Source of the DNA: Scandinavium hiltneri
GTDB taxonomy: Bacteria; Pseudomonadota; Gammaproteobacteria; Enterobacterales; Enterobacteriaceae
NCBI RefSeq assembly: GCF_024764835.1
Contig: NZ_JALIGE010000074.1
Location: forward strand, 248,001 to 312,000
Length of the DNA stretch: 64,000 nt
Direction of reading: 5' to 3'
The notes under the pieces were generated by a model. The model did no database searches. It had not been told where the DNA came from and was given only the letters and a program-made list of their open reading frames with translations. A program made the translations under genes and the position numbers. The stretch's first letter is position 1. Every line of letters begins with the position of its first letter. Of the stretch, positions 37,471 to 46,167 are shown piece after piece.

Positions 37471-37790
37471 TCTGTGATCGGCATCGGTAATTAAGAATAT
37501 ATTCCTTAAACAGCGCGAAAACCTTCCGGGTAAGAAAACTCTTAAATAAACACCTTATTTAATTTGAGCTTTATTCAAAACCACATAGTGTAGCGCAGCT
37601 TAAATATAACATTGACGTTAACCTTCTGTTTTATCTTGTCTATAAATTCGTCTTTCATTTTACCCTGCCGATAAAATATAAAAGCCATGTTTCCCGTTGA
37701 TAATGGCGCGCCGAGAACCCGAGCGGCCCGTTATTTTCAACATACACTGATTAATACGCCGCCCGGCGTTTACATCAGTGGAGTCTTGTT
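37471..37790. other. AT-rich leader region of the lipoprotein/TpsB pair
   Basis: These 320 bases are much richer in A and T than the flanking genes and carry no gene. They presumably hold the promoter; no operator was recognised. A GTGGAG ribosome site lies seven bases before the ATG at 37791. Confidence 0.5.
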
Positions 37791-39023
37791 ATGGCCTCGA
37801 ATAACGTTAGCCACTTAAGTGTTATCGCAGTGGCGGTACTGCTCGCGTTTTCACTTTCTGCCTGTAGCGGCAGCGGCGGCGGTTCGCATTCAACCGCTAA
37901 AAATCATCCCACCACCGGCAGCAGCGGATCGGGTTCCGATGACGGCAGCGGTGGCGGCTCAACGGCCAATAACGGCGGCGGAGGTTCTGGCAGCGGTGGA
38001 ACCGGCTCCGGAGGCGGCGGGTCAGGGACTGGCGGAACCGGTTCCGGCGGTGGAGGGACAGGCGATGGCGGCACCGGAACAGGTAACGGCAATGGTGGCG
38101 GGGGAACCGGTGGCGGCACAGGCACCGGCGGAGGTACCTCAACGGCCGCGCTGAATAATGTCCTCAGTGACACCGGCAAAACCGTGACCGCCGTGGGCAC
38201 CACCGTCGACAGCCTCGGTAGCCAGCTTCCTACCGATAATCCGGTCACCTCAACGGTTTCAACCACCGTCAGCGGCGTGGGGAGCGCGGTTTCAACCGTC
38301 GGCACCGGCGTCACCACCGGTATCGGTGATCCGACTAACGCTAACGGTCTCGGCACGACGACCAAAGGCGTCACCACCACCGTCACCGGATTGGGGGACA
38401 CCGTTTCCACCGTCGGCACCAATCTGGCCAGCACCACCTCCGGCACACCGCTCGGCGGCGTTACCGGCGTGGCAGGCAACGTAGTTAACAGCACCGGCCA
38501 ACTGGTAAGCAACACCGGAAACGGGTTAACCAACGTGGTCGACAGTCAGGGCGTCACCAAAGTCACCACCGGTGCGACCACGACTGTCGATAAAACTCTC
38601 GGCGGCGTGCAGGGCCTGACGCAGCAGGTCGGCACCACCACCGGGCTCGGTACGCCGGTTAACGGTCTGCTGACTCAAGTGGGTACCACGGTGAGCCAGG
38701 TAGGCACTAACGTCAGCGGCAGTAATGCCGGTCTGAATGGCCTGGGCCAGGTAGTGCAAAACGTCGGCCAGACGGTCACCGACACCGGCGGTCTGGTGAA
38801 ACCTACCGCAGCATCAACCGGTAACGCAGGCGGGAATGTCGCCGCCAACGCCACGGTCACAGCGGATAACAACAGCCTTGCGGCAAATGTGAACACCACG
38901 GTCAACAATTTGACCGCTGGCGTTACCGCCAATGCCAGTACCAGTCAGAGCAGTGCCAACACCAATCCACTCGGCGGGCTGAATACGCTGGTCAGTGGGA
39001 TCCTTAAACCAAAACAGCATTAA
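37791..39023 (+). CDS. Glycine-rich repetitive lipoprotein, probable partner of a TpsB transporter
   Basis: 410-residue protein with a lipoprotein signal (VIAVAVLLAFSLSAC), Cys25 being the lipidated residue, followed by Ser, so the outer membrane is the expected destination. Residues 26-117 are a low-complexity tract of Gly, Ser, Thr and Asn. Residues 118-370 are repeats with hydrophobic residues every three or four positions, of the kind VSTVGTGVTTG and LTQVGTTVSQVG. The mature part has no Trp, Tyr, Phe or further Cys. Such proteins are sometimes labelled collagen-like, but there is no regular Gly-X-Y run. It precedes a TpsB-type transporter by 87 bases in the same direction. It lacks the haemagglutinin-type TPS domain of normal TpsA substrates. 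The function is unknown; surface display or adhesion is inferred. Confidence 0.75.
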   Translation: MASNNVSHLSVIAVAVLLAFSLSACSGSGGGSHSTAKNHPTTGSSGSGSDDGSGGGSTANNGGGGSGSGGTGSGGGGSGTGGTGSGGGGTGDGGTGTGNGNGGGGTGGGTGTGGGTSTAALNNVLSDTGKTVTAVGTTVDSLGSQLPTDNPVTSTVSTTVSGVGSAVSTVGTGVTTGIGDPTNANGLGTTTKGVTTTVTGLGDTVSTVGTNLASTTSGTPLGGVTGVAGNVVNSTGQLVSNTGNGLTNVVDSQGVTKVTTGATTTVDKTLGGVQGLTQQVGTTTGLGTPVNGLLTQVGTTVSQVGTNVSGSNAGLNGLGQVVQNVGQTVTDTGGLVKPTAASTGNAGGNVAANATVTADNNSLAANVNTTVNNLTAGVTANASTSQSSANTNPLGGLNTLVSGILKPKQH

Positions 39024-39035
39024 CGCATGACCTTC

Positions 39036-39060
39036 TGTGCCCCCGCAAAGGGGGCACATT
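39036..39060 (+). terminator. Hairpin between the lipoprotein and tpsB genes
   Basis: TGTGCCCCC pairs with GGGGGCACA around a five-base loop, followed by only TTTC. It is probably a leaky terminator or attenuator that lowers transporter expression relative to the lipoprotein. Confidence 0.55.
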
Positions 39061-39110
39061 TCACAGCAGTGACGACCCGCGCAGACGGGACTAAGAACAG
39101 GGATAGCACC

Positions 39111-40826
39111 ATGAAACAGCAACTTTACTACGCGCTGCCCGGGCTGCTGCTGCTGAGCCTCGCCCGCGCCGATACCTTACCTGCGATTATCGATCCCACT
39201 AACCCGGCGAAAGCCTCGCGCGACATTGCGCCCTCTGCGCCCGCACAGCCTGCACCAACGGTCACGGTGCAAAGGCCGGAGTCAAAACTGACGCCCGACA
39301 CGCCGATTCCGGTCAACCATATCCAGTTTATTGGCGGCACGATTTATCCGCTGAAATCGTTATTGCAGCCCTTTCGGCCCTACGCGCAAAAAACGGTGCC
39401 ACTGAAAACGCTGATCGGCCTGGTGAATGACATTACCGCCCGCTACAAAGCCGATGGTTACCCGCTCTCTTACGCGTGGCTGCCGGACAACAACTTTCAG
39501 GGCGGCAATATCCGCATCGTGCTGGTTGAAGGCTACGTCGCCCACAGCGACATCAAAAGCAATAACCCCGACGTCGCTGCACGCCTGCAACGGCTGGCAG
39601 AAAAAATCATGACGGAAAAACCGCTGACCCAGGACACCTTCGACCGTTACAGCCAACTGATGACCCGTACGCCGGACGTACCCGTAGATGCCAATGCGCA
39701 GCTACCGAAGAACATTTATGGCGCGGCGGCGATGCAGGTTACGGGGATGCAGCCGCACATCTGGGATCTGTCGTCCACGCTCGACACCCGAAAAGGGCAG
39801 AATCTGGCCCTGGTCAACGGCACGCTGAGCAATCTGACGAGCTACGGCGATCAGCTTGGCATCGCAACGTTGATCCCGCTCGATAAGGACACGCGCAAAA
39901 CCTATCTCGGCCTGAACTGGCAGCAGTTTCTCAATGATGAAGGGCTGACCATGCAGCTCAAAGGGAGTTACTACCGTGAAAACCCGCGGGATTTCACGCC
40001 GCTGCTGTATCTGCCAAATGACATCTCGATTAACGCCCGGCAAAAATCGACGCAGTACAACGGCGGTGTGAGCTTTGGCTATCCGCTGATCCTCACCAGC
40101 AAAACCCAGCTCAACCTCACCGGGGGAATGGATTACACCGACAAACGTGACGATTACGACCTGCAGGCGCAACTGGCGGGGCAAAAATATGATCTCGACG
40201 CGCAGCATCAGCACATTCGTTATCCGGCGCTGGAACTGGGCATCAACGGTCTGCGCGCGTTCACCACAACCAGCATCAGCAGCCGTCTGACGGTTCGTCA
40301 GGGGATTGACGGTTTAGGCGCAGACGCCTCACCTGCGCAGTTTACCGATCTCAATTTCACCTTATGGAAGGGCTATCTGGACGCGGCGTGGATGATGAGC
40401 GAGAAATGGAAGCTGTCGACGTCGTGGGAAGGCGACTGGTCGAACAATGATTTACCGGAGCCGGAGCGGGTGAATTTCGGTGCACAGCGCTTCGGGCGTG
40501 GCTATCAGGACAGCGAAGCCAGCGGGGATTACGGCTACGGCGGACAGGTCGAATTGCGCTATTTGCACATGCGAAAAAACAGCACCTGGCTTGCCACCGT
40601 CCAGCCGTACGTGCTGGCGGACACCGCGCAAACCTGGTTTAACCAGCCTGGTTTGCCACATCAGCGTCTGGGTTCCATCGCCACCGGAATAATGGTGGGC
40701 GATAACCGCCACTACAGCGTTAGCGTCGAGGCGGCAAAACCGGTGGGCGATGTGCCCACCGACAGCAACAATCGCGACTGGCGTTACAGCCTGACGCTGA
40801 CGTGGAACTTTAACAATCTGCGCTAG
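39111..40826 (+). CDS. ShlB/FhaC/HecB-type outer-membrane transporter (TpsB)
   Basis: 571-residue two-partner-secretion transporter. Residues 1-20 are a signal peptide (GLLLLSLARA-DTLP). A proline-rich linker follows, then a POTRA domain (about 66-146, with VNHIQFIGGTIYP and NIRIVLVEGYV) and a second POTRA-like segment to about 195. The rest is a 16-stranded barrel with the L6 motif FGRGY at 461-465, the equivalent of VRGY. It ends WNFNNLR rather than in an aromatic residue. TpsB proteins export large beta-helical partners through the outer membrane. Here the only candidate partner is the glycine-rich lipoprotein upstream. The start ATG at 39111 follows ACAGGGATAG. Confidence 0.88.
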   Translation: MKQQLYYALPGLLLLSLARADTLPAIIDPTNPAKASRDIAPSAPAQPAPTVTVQRPESKLTPDTPIPVNHIQFIGGTIYPLKSLLQPFRPYAQKTVPLKTLIGLVNDITARYKADGYPLSYAWLPDNNFQGGNIRIVLVEGYVAHSDIKSNNPDVAARLQRLAEKIMTEKPLTQDTFDRYSQLMTRTPDVPVDANAQLPKNIYGAAAMQVTGMQPHIWDLSSTLDTRKGQNLALVNGTLSNLTSYGDQLGIATLIPLDKDTRKTYLGLNWQQFLNDEGLTMQLKGSYYRENPRDFTPLLYLPNDISINARQKSTQYNGGVSFGYPLILTSKTQLNLTGGMDYTDKRDDYDLQAQLAGQKYDLDAQHQHIRYPALELGINGLRAFTTTSISSRLTVRQGIDGLGADASPAQFTDLNFTLWKGYLDAAWMMSEKWKLSTSWEGDWSNNDLPEPERVNFGAQRFGRGYQDSEASGDYGYGGQVELRYLHMRKNSTWLATVQPYVLADTAQTWFNQPGLPHQRLGSIATGIMVGDNRHYSVSVEAAKPVGDVPTDSNNRDWRYSLTLTWNFNNLR

Positions 40827-40888
40827 CGGGCGATTTGTTTTTGTATGCGAGCGCGCCTGCCCTGCATTGCACAGTGCCTTGATGAAAC

Positions 40889-41710
40889 TCAACCAGAATT
40901 GATATGTTCTTTGCAATAACGCCGCTTCCACGCCGCCGGAGTCAGCCCGGTGTGCTTGCGGAATATCTGCCTGAAATAACCGGTATCGCTAAACCCACAG
41001 CGGCTGGCCACTTCCTTCAACGACAGGGAGTCGCTGATCAGCAGTTTTTCCGCCGCCATCACCCGCTGGCGATGGAGCGCTTCGGTCAGCGTTAAACCGA
41101 ACGTGCGTCGGTAAACGCGCCCGAGATAATCCGCGCTGCAGTGCAGCTCTTTCGCCAGCTGCGAGGTAGAAAGTGGCAAGTGATACTGCGTGCGCAACGT
41201 CTGCTGCGCACGGTAGGCCAGCGCCACACCAGGGCTTTCGCTCGCACTTTCCTGCGATCCCGCCGCTGAAAGCTGTTGGAGGATCAGCAACAAAATGCAC
41301 TCCAGTGCAATGCTGCGGTGCACATTTTCCTGTTCGTTCAGGAACTGGCGGAACAGCGAAATAATGTAAGACGGAGAACTTACACCCGTGTGCTGCGGAA
41401 TAGTCAGCAGCGTCTGGCGCAACGCGGAATTCAGCGCTTCATCGAGCCAGTCAAAATGCAGCCAGTAAAATTTAAGGTCCGCCGGAAACTCCCCCTCACC
41501 CACGTGCCGACATCCCGGACGCAGCAACAGGCTTTCGCCCGCCTGAACGCTAAACAGGCGCTCATCTTCACGGATCCTGAACTCGCCGCGCTCGACGAAC
41601 ACCAGTTCCCAGGAATGCAGTTTGCGCGCCGGATGGCTGCCCACGCCGCGCGAAATAAACAACCCCCCGTTCTGCACCCGAATCGGAAACGCTATGGATA
41701 ATTCAATCAT
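40889..41710 (-). CDS. AraC-family regulator of the GH127 cluster
   Basis: 273-residue AraC/XylS regulator. Residues 1-110 are a cupin-type sensor domain (WELVFVERGEFRIREDERLF), and residues 170-268 the double helix-turn-helix (LSTSQLAKELHCSADYLGRVYRRTFG and SLKEVASRCGFSDTGYFRQIFRKHTG). It is divergent from the GPH transporter and GH127 genes and so is their probable activator; the inducer is probably an arabinose-containing sugar. The 249-base divergent gap holds a perfect 17-base palindrome at 41758-41774. Confidence 0.88.
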   Translation of the reverse strand: MIELSIAFPIRVQNGGLFISRGVGSHPARKLHSWELVFVERGEFRIREDERLFSVQAGESLLLRPGCRHVGEGEFPADLKFYWLHFDWLDEALNSALRQTLLTIPQHTGVSSPSYIISLFRQFLNEQENVHRSIALECILLLILQQLSAAGSQESASESPGVALAYRAQQTLRTQYHLPLSTSQLAKELHCSADYLGRVYRRTFGLTLTEALHRQRVMAAEKLLISDSLSLKEVASRCGFSDTGYFRQIFRKHTGLTPAAWKRRYCKEHINSG

Positions 41711-41757
41711 GGATATTCACTTTCTCGCTTTTTAGCGTAAATAAATTGATTCTTGTC

Positions 41758-41774
41758 TTTGATTATTAATCAAA
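41758..41774. promoter_or_regulatory. 17-base palindrome in the AraC/transporter divergent gap
   Basis: TTTGATTATTAATCAAA is a perfect palindrome with one central base, 48 bases from the AraC-type start and 186 bases before the transporter start. Its symmetry suggests an operator, though AraC-family sites are more often direct repeats. A CRP-like half site, GATCACACTTT, follows at about 41798-41808. Confidence 0.45.
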
Positions 41775-41959
41775 AATAGTCACTCAAGCGGATCACGATC
41801 ACACTTTGCGCATCAGGTCGGAATCGTCATCTTTTTCTACTTTCCCCTTCCCTTGTTGGGCGCGCGATTCCAGGCAGAATGGATCAGGTACCTTGCAAAA
41901 CACACAATAAGCCCGCCCAAAAGCGGGTCACGCACCCTGACCTACGTGAGGAGTTTTCA

Positions 41960-43360
41960 ATGACTTCTGCTCCGATTACGCAAACCGAACTCGCGCAACA
42001 CACCGCCAACGAGGCGCTGTCGACCCGAGAAAAAATCGGTTACGGGCTGGGCGATGCCGGTGGCACCGTCATCACCTGCCTGATCATGAACTTTTTGACC
42101 TTTTTCTATACCGACGTTTTCGGCCTGACTCCGGCGCTGGTCGGCACATTATTCATCGCCCTGCGCGTCTTTGACGCCATTTCGGACCCGATAATGGGCG
42201 TCATCGCCGACCGTACCCAAAGCCGCTGGGGACGCTTTCGCCCATGGCAGCTGTGGATTGCGGTGCCGATTGGCCTCATCGGCGTGCTGACGTTCACCGT
42301 GCCAGACGTCAGCATGAATATGAAAATTCTCTGGGCATTCGGCACTTATCTGCTGCTTTCGGTGAGCTATACCGCCATCAATGTGCCGTACTGCGCGCTG
42401 ATCAACACCATGACCACACGCCATTCCGAAGTGCTGGCCTGTCAGTCCTGGCGCTTTGTGCTGTGCGGCGTGGCGGGCTTTTTAGTCTCCGTCGGGCTGC
42501 CGTGGCTGGTGTCTGCGATCGGAAAAGGCAACGTCGCGCACGGCTGGCAGATGGGCGTCGGCATCCTGTGTGCGGTGGCGGTGGTGATGTTCCTGTGCTG
42601 CTTCTTCTGGGTGCGCGAGCGCGTACCGCTGGACACCATGGGTCAGTTTACCCTCCGCCAGCACATTGCCGGACTGCGTAAAAATGACCAGTTGCTGCTG
42701 ATGCTGGTGATGTCCTTCCTGCTGATCAACGTGTTCAACATCCGCGGCGGCGGCTACATGTACTTCATCACCTACGTTTTACAGGGCAGCACCGCATATA
42801 CCTCGCTGTTCTTCACGATGGTGACGTTCGCCTCCATTCTCGGTTCGATCGTCGTCAATCCACTGACAAAACGCGTCGATACGGTAAAACTTTACTATTA
42901 CACCAACCTGATTTTAGCCGTGTTAGCGGTAGCGATGTGGTTCCTGCCCGTCGGCCCGGCGTGGCAGACGCTGTGGCTGGTCGTTATTCTCGGCAACGGC
43001 ATTATTCTCGGCTTCACGCTGCCGCTACACTTCGGGCTGATGGCCTTCGCCGACGACTACGGCGAGTGGAAAACCGGTGTGCGTTCATCCGGCATGAACT
43101 TCGCCTTTAACCTTTTCTGCATCAAGCTCGCCTGGGCGTCCAGCGCCGGGATCGTCAGTCTGGTATTCATCTTCGTCGCCTATCAACCCGGCACCGGGAA
43201 CCAGACCGCGGCCTCGCTGCACGGCATGACCGCGATGGAAACACTGTTACCTGCGGTGTTCCACTTGCTGCTGGCCTTCACCCTGCGCACCTGCAAACTC
43301 AACAACCCTATGATGTCGCGCATCGCCACCGACCTGCGTGTGCGCCATGTTCAGTCTTAA
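41960..43360 (+). CDS. GPH-family sugar:cation symporter
   Basis: 466-residue inner-membrane transporter of the glycoside-pentoside-hexuronide family (MelB/YicJ type), with about 12 membrane segments. Signatures are EKIGYGLGDAGGTVI near the N-terminus, FDAISDPIMGVIADRT (the MelB-like cation/sugar motif) and the later FADDYGEWKTGVRSSGMNFA. The cargo is inferred from the adjacent GH127 gene to be an arabinofuranoside, probably a disaccharide. The start ATG 41960 has GTGAGGAG upstream. It ends ten bases before the GH127 start, so the two form an operon. Confidence 0.88.
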   Translation: MTSAPITQTELAQHTANEALSTREKIGYGLGDAGGTVITCLIMNFLTFFYTDVFGLTPALVGTLFIALRVFDAISDPIMGVIADRTQSRWGRFRPWQLWIAVPIGLIGVLTFTVPDVSMNMKILWAFGTYLLLSVSYTAINVPYCALINTMTTRHSEVLACQSWRFVLCGVAGFLVSVGLPWLVSAIGKGNVAHGWQMGVGILCAVAVVMFLCCFFWVRERVPLDTMGQFTLRQHIAGLRKNDQLLLMLVMSFLLINVFNIRGGGYMYFITYVLQGSTAYTSLFFTMVTFASILGSIVVNPLTKRVDTVKLYYYTNLILAVLAVAMWFLPVGPAWQTLWLVVILGNGIILGFTLPLHFGLMAFADDYGEWKTGVRSSGMNFAFNLFCIKLAWASSAGIVSLVFIFVAYQPGTGNQTAASLHGMTAMETLLPAVFHLLLAFTLRTCKLNNPMMSRIATDLRVRHVQS

Positions 43361-43370
43361 GGAGAACGTT

Positions 43371-45326
43371 ATGTCTGTGATGGAAGTCGACCTGCATAAG
43401 CTCAAAGTCAGCGATCCGTTTCTCGGTCAGTACCAGCAACTGGTGCGTGACGTGGTTATTCCCTATCAGTGGGACGCGCTGAACGACAGGATTGCAGAAG
43501 CCGATCCGAGCCACGCTATTGAGAATTTCCGTATCGCCGCCGGACGCTCACAAGGTGAGTTTTACGGCATGGTGTTTCAGGACAGCGACGTCGCAAAATG
43601 GCTGGAAGCGGTGGCCTGGTCGCTGTGCCAGAAGCCGGACAGCGAGCTGGAAAAGACCGCCGACGAGGTGATTGAACTGGTTGCCGCGGCCCAGTGCGAC
43701 GACGGCTATCTGAACACGTATTTCACCGTTAAAGCCCCACAGGAGCGCTGGACTAACCTCGCGGAATGCCACGAGCTGTACTGCGCCGGACATATGATTG
43801 AAGCCGGTGTGGCCTTCTTCCAGGCCACCGGCAAACGCCGCCTGTTGGATGTGGTGTGCAAACTCGCCGACCACATCGACCACGTTTTTGGCCCCGGTGA
43901 AAACCAGCTGCACGGTTATCCAGGTCATCCGGAAATTGAACTGGCACTGATGCGTCTGTTCGACGTCACGCAGGAACCACGCTATCTGCATCTCGTGAAT
44001 TACTTCGTCGAACAGCGGGGAACGCAGCCGCATTACTACGACATCGAGTACGAAAAACGCGGAAATACCTCTTACTGGAATACGTATGGCCCGGCGTGGA
44101 TGGTGAAGGATAAAGCCTACAGCCAGGCACATCAGCCGCTGGCAGAGCAGCCAACGGCCATCGGCCACGCCGTACGTTTTGTATACCTGATGACCGGTGT
44201 GGCGCACCTGGCACGGCTCAGCAACGACGAAGCGAAGCGCGAGGATTGCCTGCGCCTGTGGAACAACATGGCCCAGCGCCAGCTGTACATCACCGGTGGG
44301 ATTGGCTCCCAGAGCAGCGGCGAAGCGTTCAGCAGCGATTACGACCTGCCCAACGACACAGTCTACGCCGAAAGCTGCGCCTCGATTGGCCTGATGATGT
44401 TCGCCCGGCGGATGCTGGAGATGGAAGCCGACAGCCAGTATGCCGACGTGATGGAACGCGCGTTGTATAATACCGTGCTCGGCGGCATGGCCCTGGATGG
44501 TAAGCACTTCTTCTACGTTAACCCGCTGGAAGTGCATCCGAAGTCGCTGAATTTCAATCACATCTACGATCATGTAAAGCCTGTCCGCCAACGTTGGTTC
44601 GGCTGCGCCTGCTGCCCTCCGAATATCGCCCGCGTGCTGACCTCGATCGGGCATTACATCTACACGCCGCGTGAGGACGCGCTGTACATCAACCTGTACG
44701 TCGGTAACAGCGCCGAAGTCACGGTAGGCGATGAAACGCTGCGTCTGCGCATCAGCGGGGAATTCCCGTGGCAGGAAAAAGTCACCATCGCCATCGACTC
44801 AGCCCAGCCGGTGCAGCACACGCTGGCGCTGCGTTTACCGGACTGGTGCGACGCGCCGCAGGTATCACTCAACGGCGTGCCGGTGACGAGTGAAGCCCGC
44901 AAAGGCTATCTGCACATCAACCGCCGCTGGCTGGAGGGTGACACGCTGACGCTCACATTCCCGATGCCGGTTCGCCGCGTTTATGGCAACCCGCTGGTGC
45001 GCCACGTGGCCGGAAAAGTCGCGATTCAGCGCGGCCCGTTGGTGTACTGCCTCGAACAAGCAGACAACGGTGAGGAACTGCATAACCTGTGGCTGCCGGA
45101 AAACGCGACGTTCAATGCGTTTGAAGGCAAAGGCCTGTTCGCCCACAAGGTGCTAATTCAGGCCGAAGGAGTAAAACAGACCTCAGCAAAACCGGAGCAG
45201 CAATCGCTGTGGCATTACGACCGCTCGCCCGCCACCCGCCAGACCCAGACACTGACCTTTATCCCGTGGTTCTGCTGGGCCAACCGCGGCGAAGGCGAAA
45301 TGCGGATCTGGGTGAATGAGGGGTGA
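43371..45326 (+). CDS. GH127 beta-L-arabinofuranosidase
   Basis: 651-residue glycoside hydrolase of family 127 (DUF1680), which removes beta-L-arabinofuranose from short oligosaccharides. The family's unusual zinc-thiolate active site is intact: Glu334 and Cys336 in VYAESCASIG, and Cys414-Cys415 in FGCACCPPN, equivalent to Glu338, Cys340, Cys417 and Cys418 of Bifidobacterium HypBA1. Glu318 in SSGEAFSSD matches its Glu322. There is no signal peptide, so the enzyme is cytoplasmic and works on imported sugar. The start at 43371 has AAGGAG at six bases, overlapping the transporter stop codon. A BIME follows the gene. Confidence 0.93.
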   Translation: MSVMEVDLHKLKVSDPFLGQYQQLVRDVVIPYQWDALNDRIAEADPSHAIENFRIAAGRSQGEFYGMVFQDSDVAKWLEAVAWSLCQKPDSELEKTADEVIELVAAAQCDDGYLNTYFTVKAPQERWTNLAECHELYCAGHMIEAGVAFFQATGKRRLLDVVCKLADHIDHVFGPGENQLHGYPGHPEIELALMRLFDVTQEPRYLHLVNYFVEQRGTQPHYYDIEYEKRGNTSYWNTYGPAWMVKDKAYSQAHQPLAEQPTAIGHAVRFVYLMTGVAHLARLSNDEAKREDCLRLWNNMAQRQLYITGGIGSQSSGEAFSSDYDLPNDTVYAESCASIGLMMFARRMLEMEADSQYADVMERALYNTVLGGMALDGKHFFYVNPLEVHPKSLNFNHIYDHVKPVRQRWFGCACCPPNIARVLTSIGHYIYTPREDALYINLYVGNSAEVTVGDETLRLRISGEFPWQEKVTIAIDSAQPVQHTLALRLPDWCDAPQVSLNGVPVTSEARKGYLHINRRWLEGDTLTLTFPMPVRRVYGNPLVRHVAGKVAIQRGPLVYCLEQADNGEELHNLWLPENATFNAFEGKGLFAHKVLIQAEGVKQTSAKPEQQSLWHYDRSPATRQTQTLTFIPWFCWANRGEGEMRIWVNEG

Positions 45327-45334
45327 TTACTCCA

Positions 45335-45414
45335 TGCCCGGCGGCGCAGGCTTGCCGGGCCTACAAGCCCACCGCATTTTCGTAGGCCCGTGCAAGCGTC
45401 AGCGCCGCCGGGCA
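45335..45414. repeat. BIME: two inverted REP units
   Basis: The first unit, TGCCCGGCGGCGCAGGCTTG plus CCGGGCCTAC, and the second, GTAGGCCCGTGCAAGCGTCA plus GCGCCGCCGGGCA, are in inverted orientation with a short spacer. It lies between the GH127 stop and the stop of the REP-associated transposase. Confidence 0.9.
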
Positions 45415-45415
45415 G

Positions 45416-45907
45416 TTACAACCACTCTCCGGCATTTAACTCGCCAACGTCCCCCGCCCAGTTCAATGGATAAATTCCGCGGTGCACGTCACGATGAAAT
45501 GTGGAAAACGGCCAGGCCTGCACCTGCTTTACCAGCCCATGCTTCAACGGGTTGATGTAGATGTAATCCTTATGTCGACGGTAATCCTGTTGGTCGCGGA
45601 TGGTGTGCTCCCAAAAACGGGGCTGCCATATCCCACACGCGCCTAAATCACGGGTGAACCTCTTTTTGATATCCCGCCAACGACCAGAAAAATCACAATC
45701 ATTTGCCGGCAGTGTCCAGAGACAATGCATATGTTCGGGTAGAACCACCCAGGCATCAATGTGAAAGGGTTTACGTCGTTTAACCTGCGCAATCGCTGCC
45801 CTTAACAACGCAATCTCACGTACCAGCAGATCACTGTGCCTGTCCCTCAGAGTGACGGTGAAGAACCACGTGCCGCCGTTGATATAATTACGTCGATAGT
45901 TTGACAT
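45416..45907 (-). CDS. REP-associated tyrosine transposase (RAYT)
   Basis: 163-residue Y1-type HUH nuclease of the TnpA-REP family, a domesticated relative of IS200/IS605 transposases. The metal-binding HUH motif is His59-x-His61 in VLPEHMHCLW, and the catalytic tyrosine lies in DYIYINPLKHGLV (Tyr115). Such proteins cut and join REP/BIME DNA and are usually single copy. The stop codon is two bases from a BIME (45335-45414). I start at ATG 45907 (MSNYRRNYINGGTWFFTVTL); the ribosome site is poor. The frame is open 27 bases upstream. Confidence 0.92.
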   Translation of the reverse strand: MSNYRRNYINGGTWFFTVTLRDRHSDLLVREIALLRAAIAQVKRRKPFHIDAWVVLPEHMHCLWTLPANDCDFSGRWRDIKKRFTRDLGACGIWQPRFWEHTIRDQQDYRRHKDYIYINPLKHGLVKQVQAWPFSTFHRDVHRGIYPLNWAGDVGELNAGEWL

Positions 45908-46118
45908 TACCTGTCTGCTTTCTTGCCGGGCCAACTGGAGACATCACGATATCGCACGTCAGGCGCCTGGACAGAGGGAGAATTGTCATTCGGGAATGTG
46001 CTACGCAGTAAAGTTTATGAGTGAGGCAAACAACAGGAAGTTTTACACCCGTGTGCGCAAAAAGGAGCGGAGCGGCGTTTGTCAATCTGTGTGCTTTACA
46101 CTGACGTTTATTGACAAT

Positions 46119-46164
46119 AGTTGCCCTGGCAGTAATCATTAATTTAATTACTGACCAGGCAGCT
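46119..46164. promoter_or_regulatory. Autoregulatory operator of the MarR-type gene
   Basis: Two 18-base arms face each other around a ten-base spacer: AGTTGCCCTGGCAGTAAT at 46119-46136 and ATTACTGACCAGGCAGCT at 46147-46164. The inner CAGTAAT/ATTACTG part is perfect. A TTGACA -35 hexamer at 46111-46116 overlaps the left side, and the ATG at 46168 follows directly, so binding would block both the promoter and translation initiation. Confidence 0.7.
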
Positions 46165-46167
46165 ATC

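Noticed and set aside
37904..38533. Proline- and valine-rich minus-strand frame opposite the glycine-rich lipoprotein
   Set aside because: Pro repeats are the exact antisense of Gly codons; the plus strand has the lipoprotein signal, ribosome site and tpsB neighbour.
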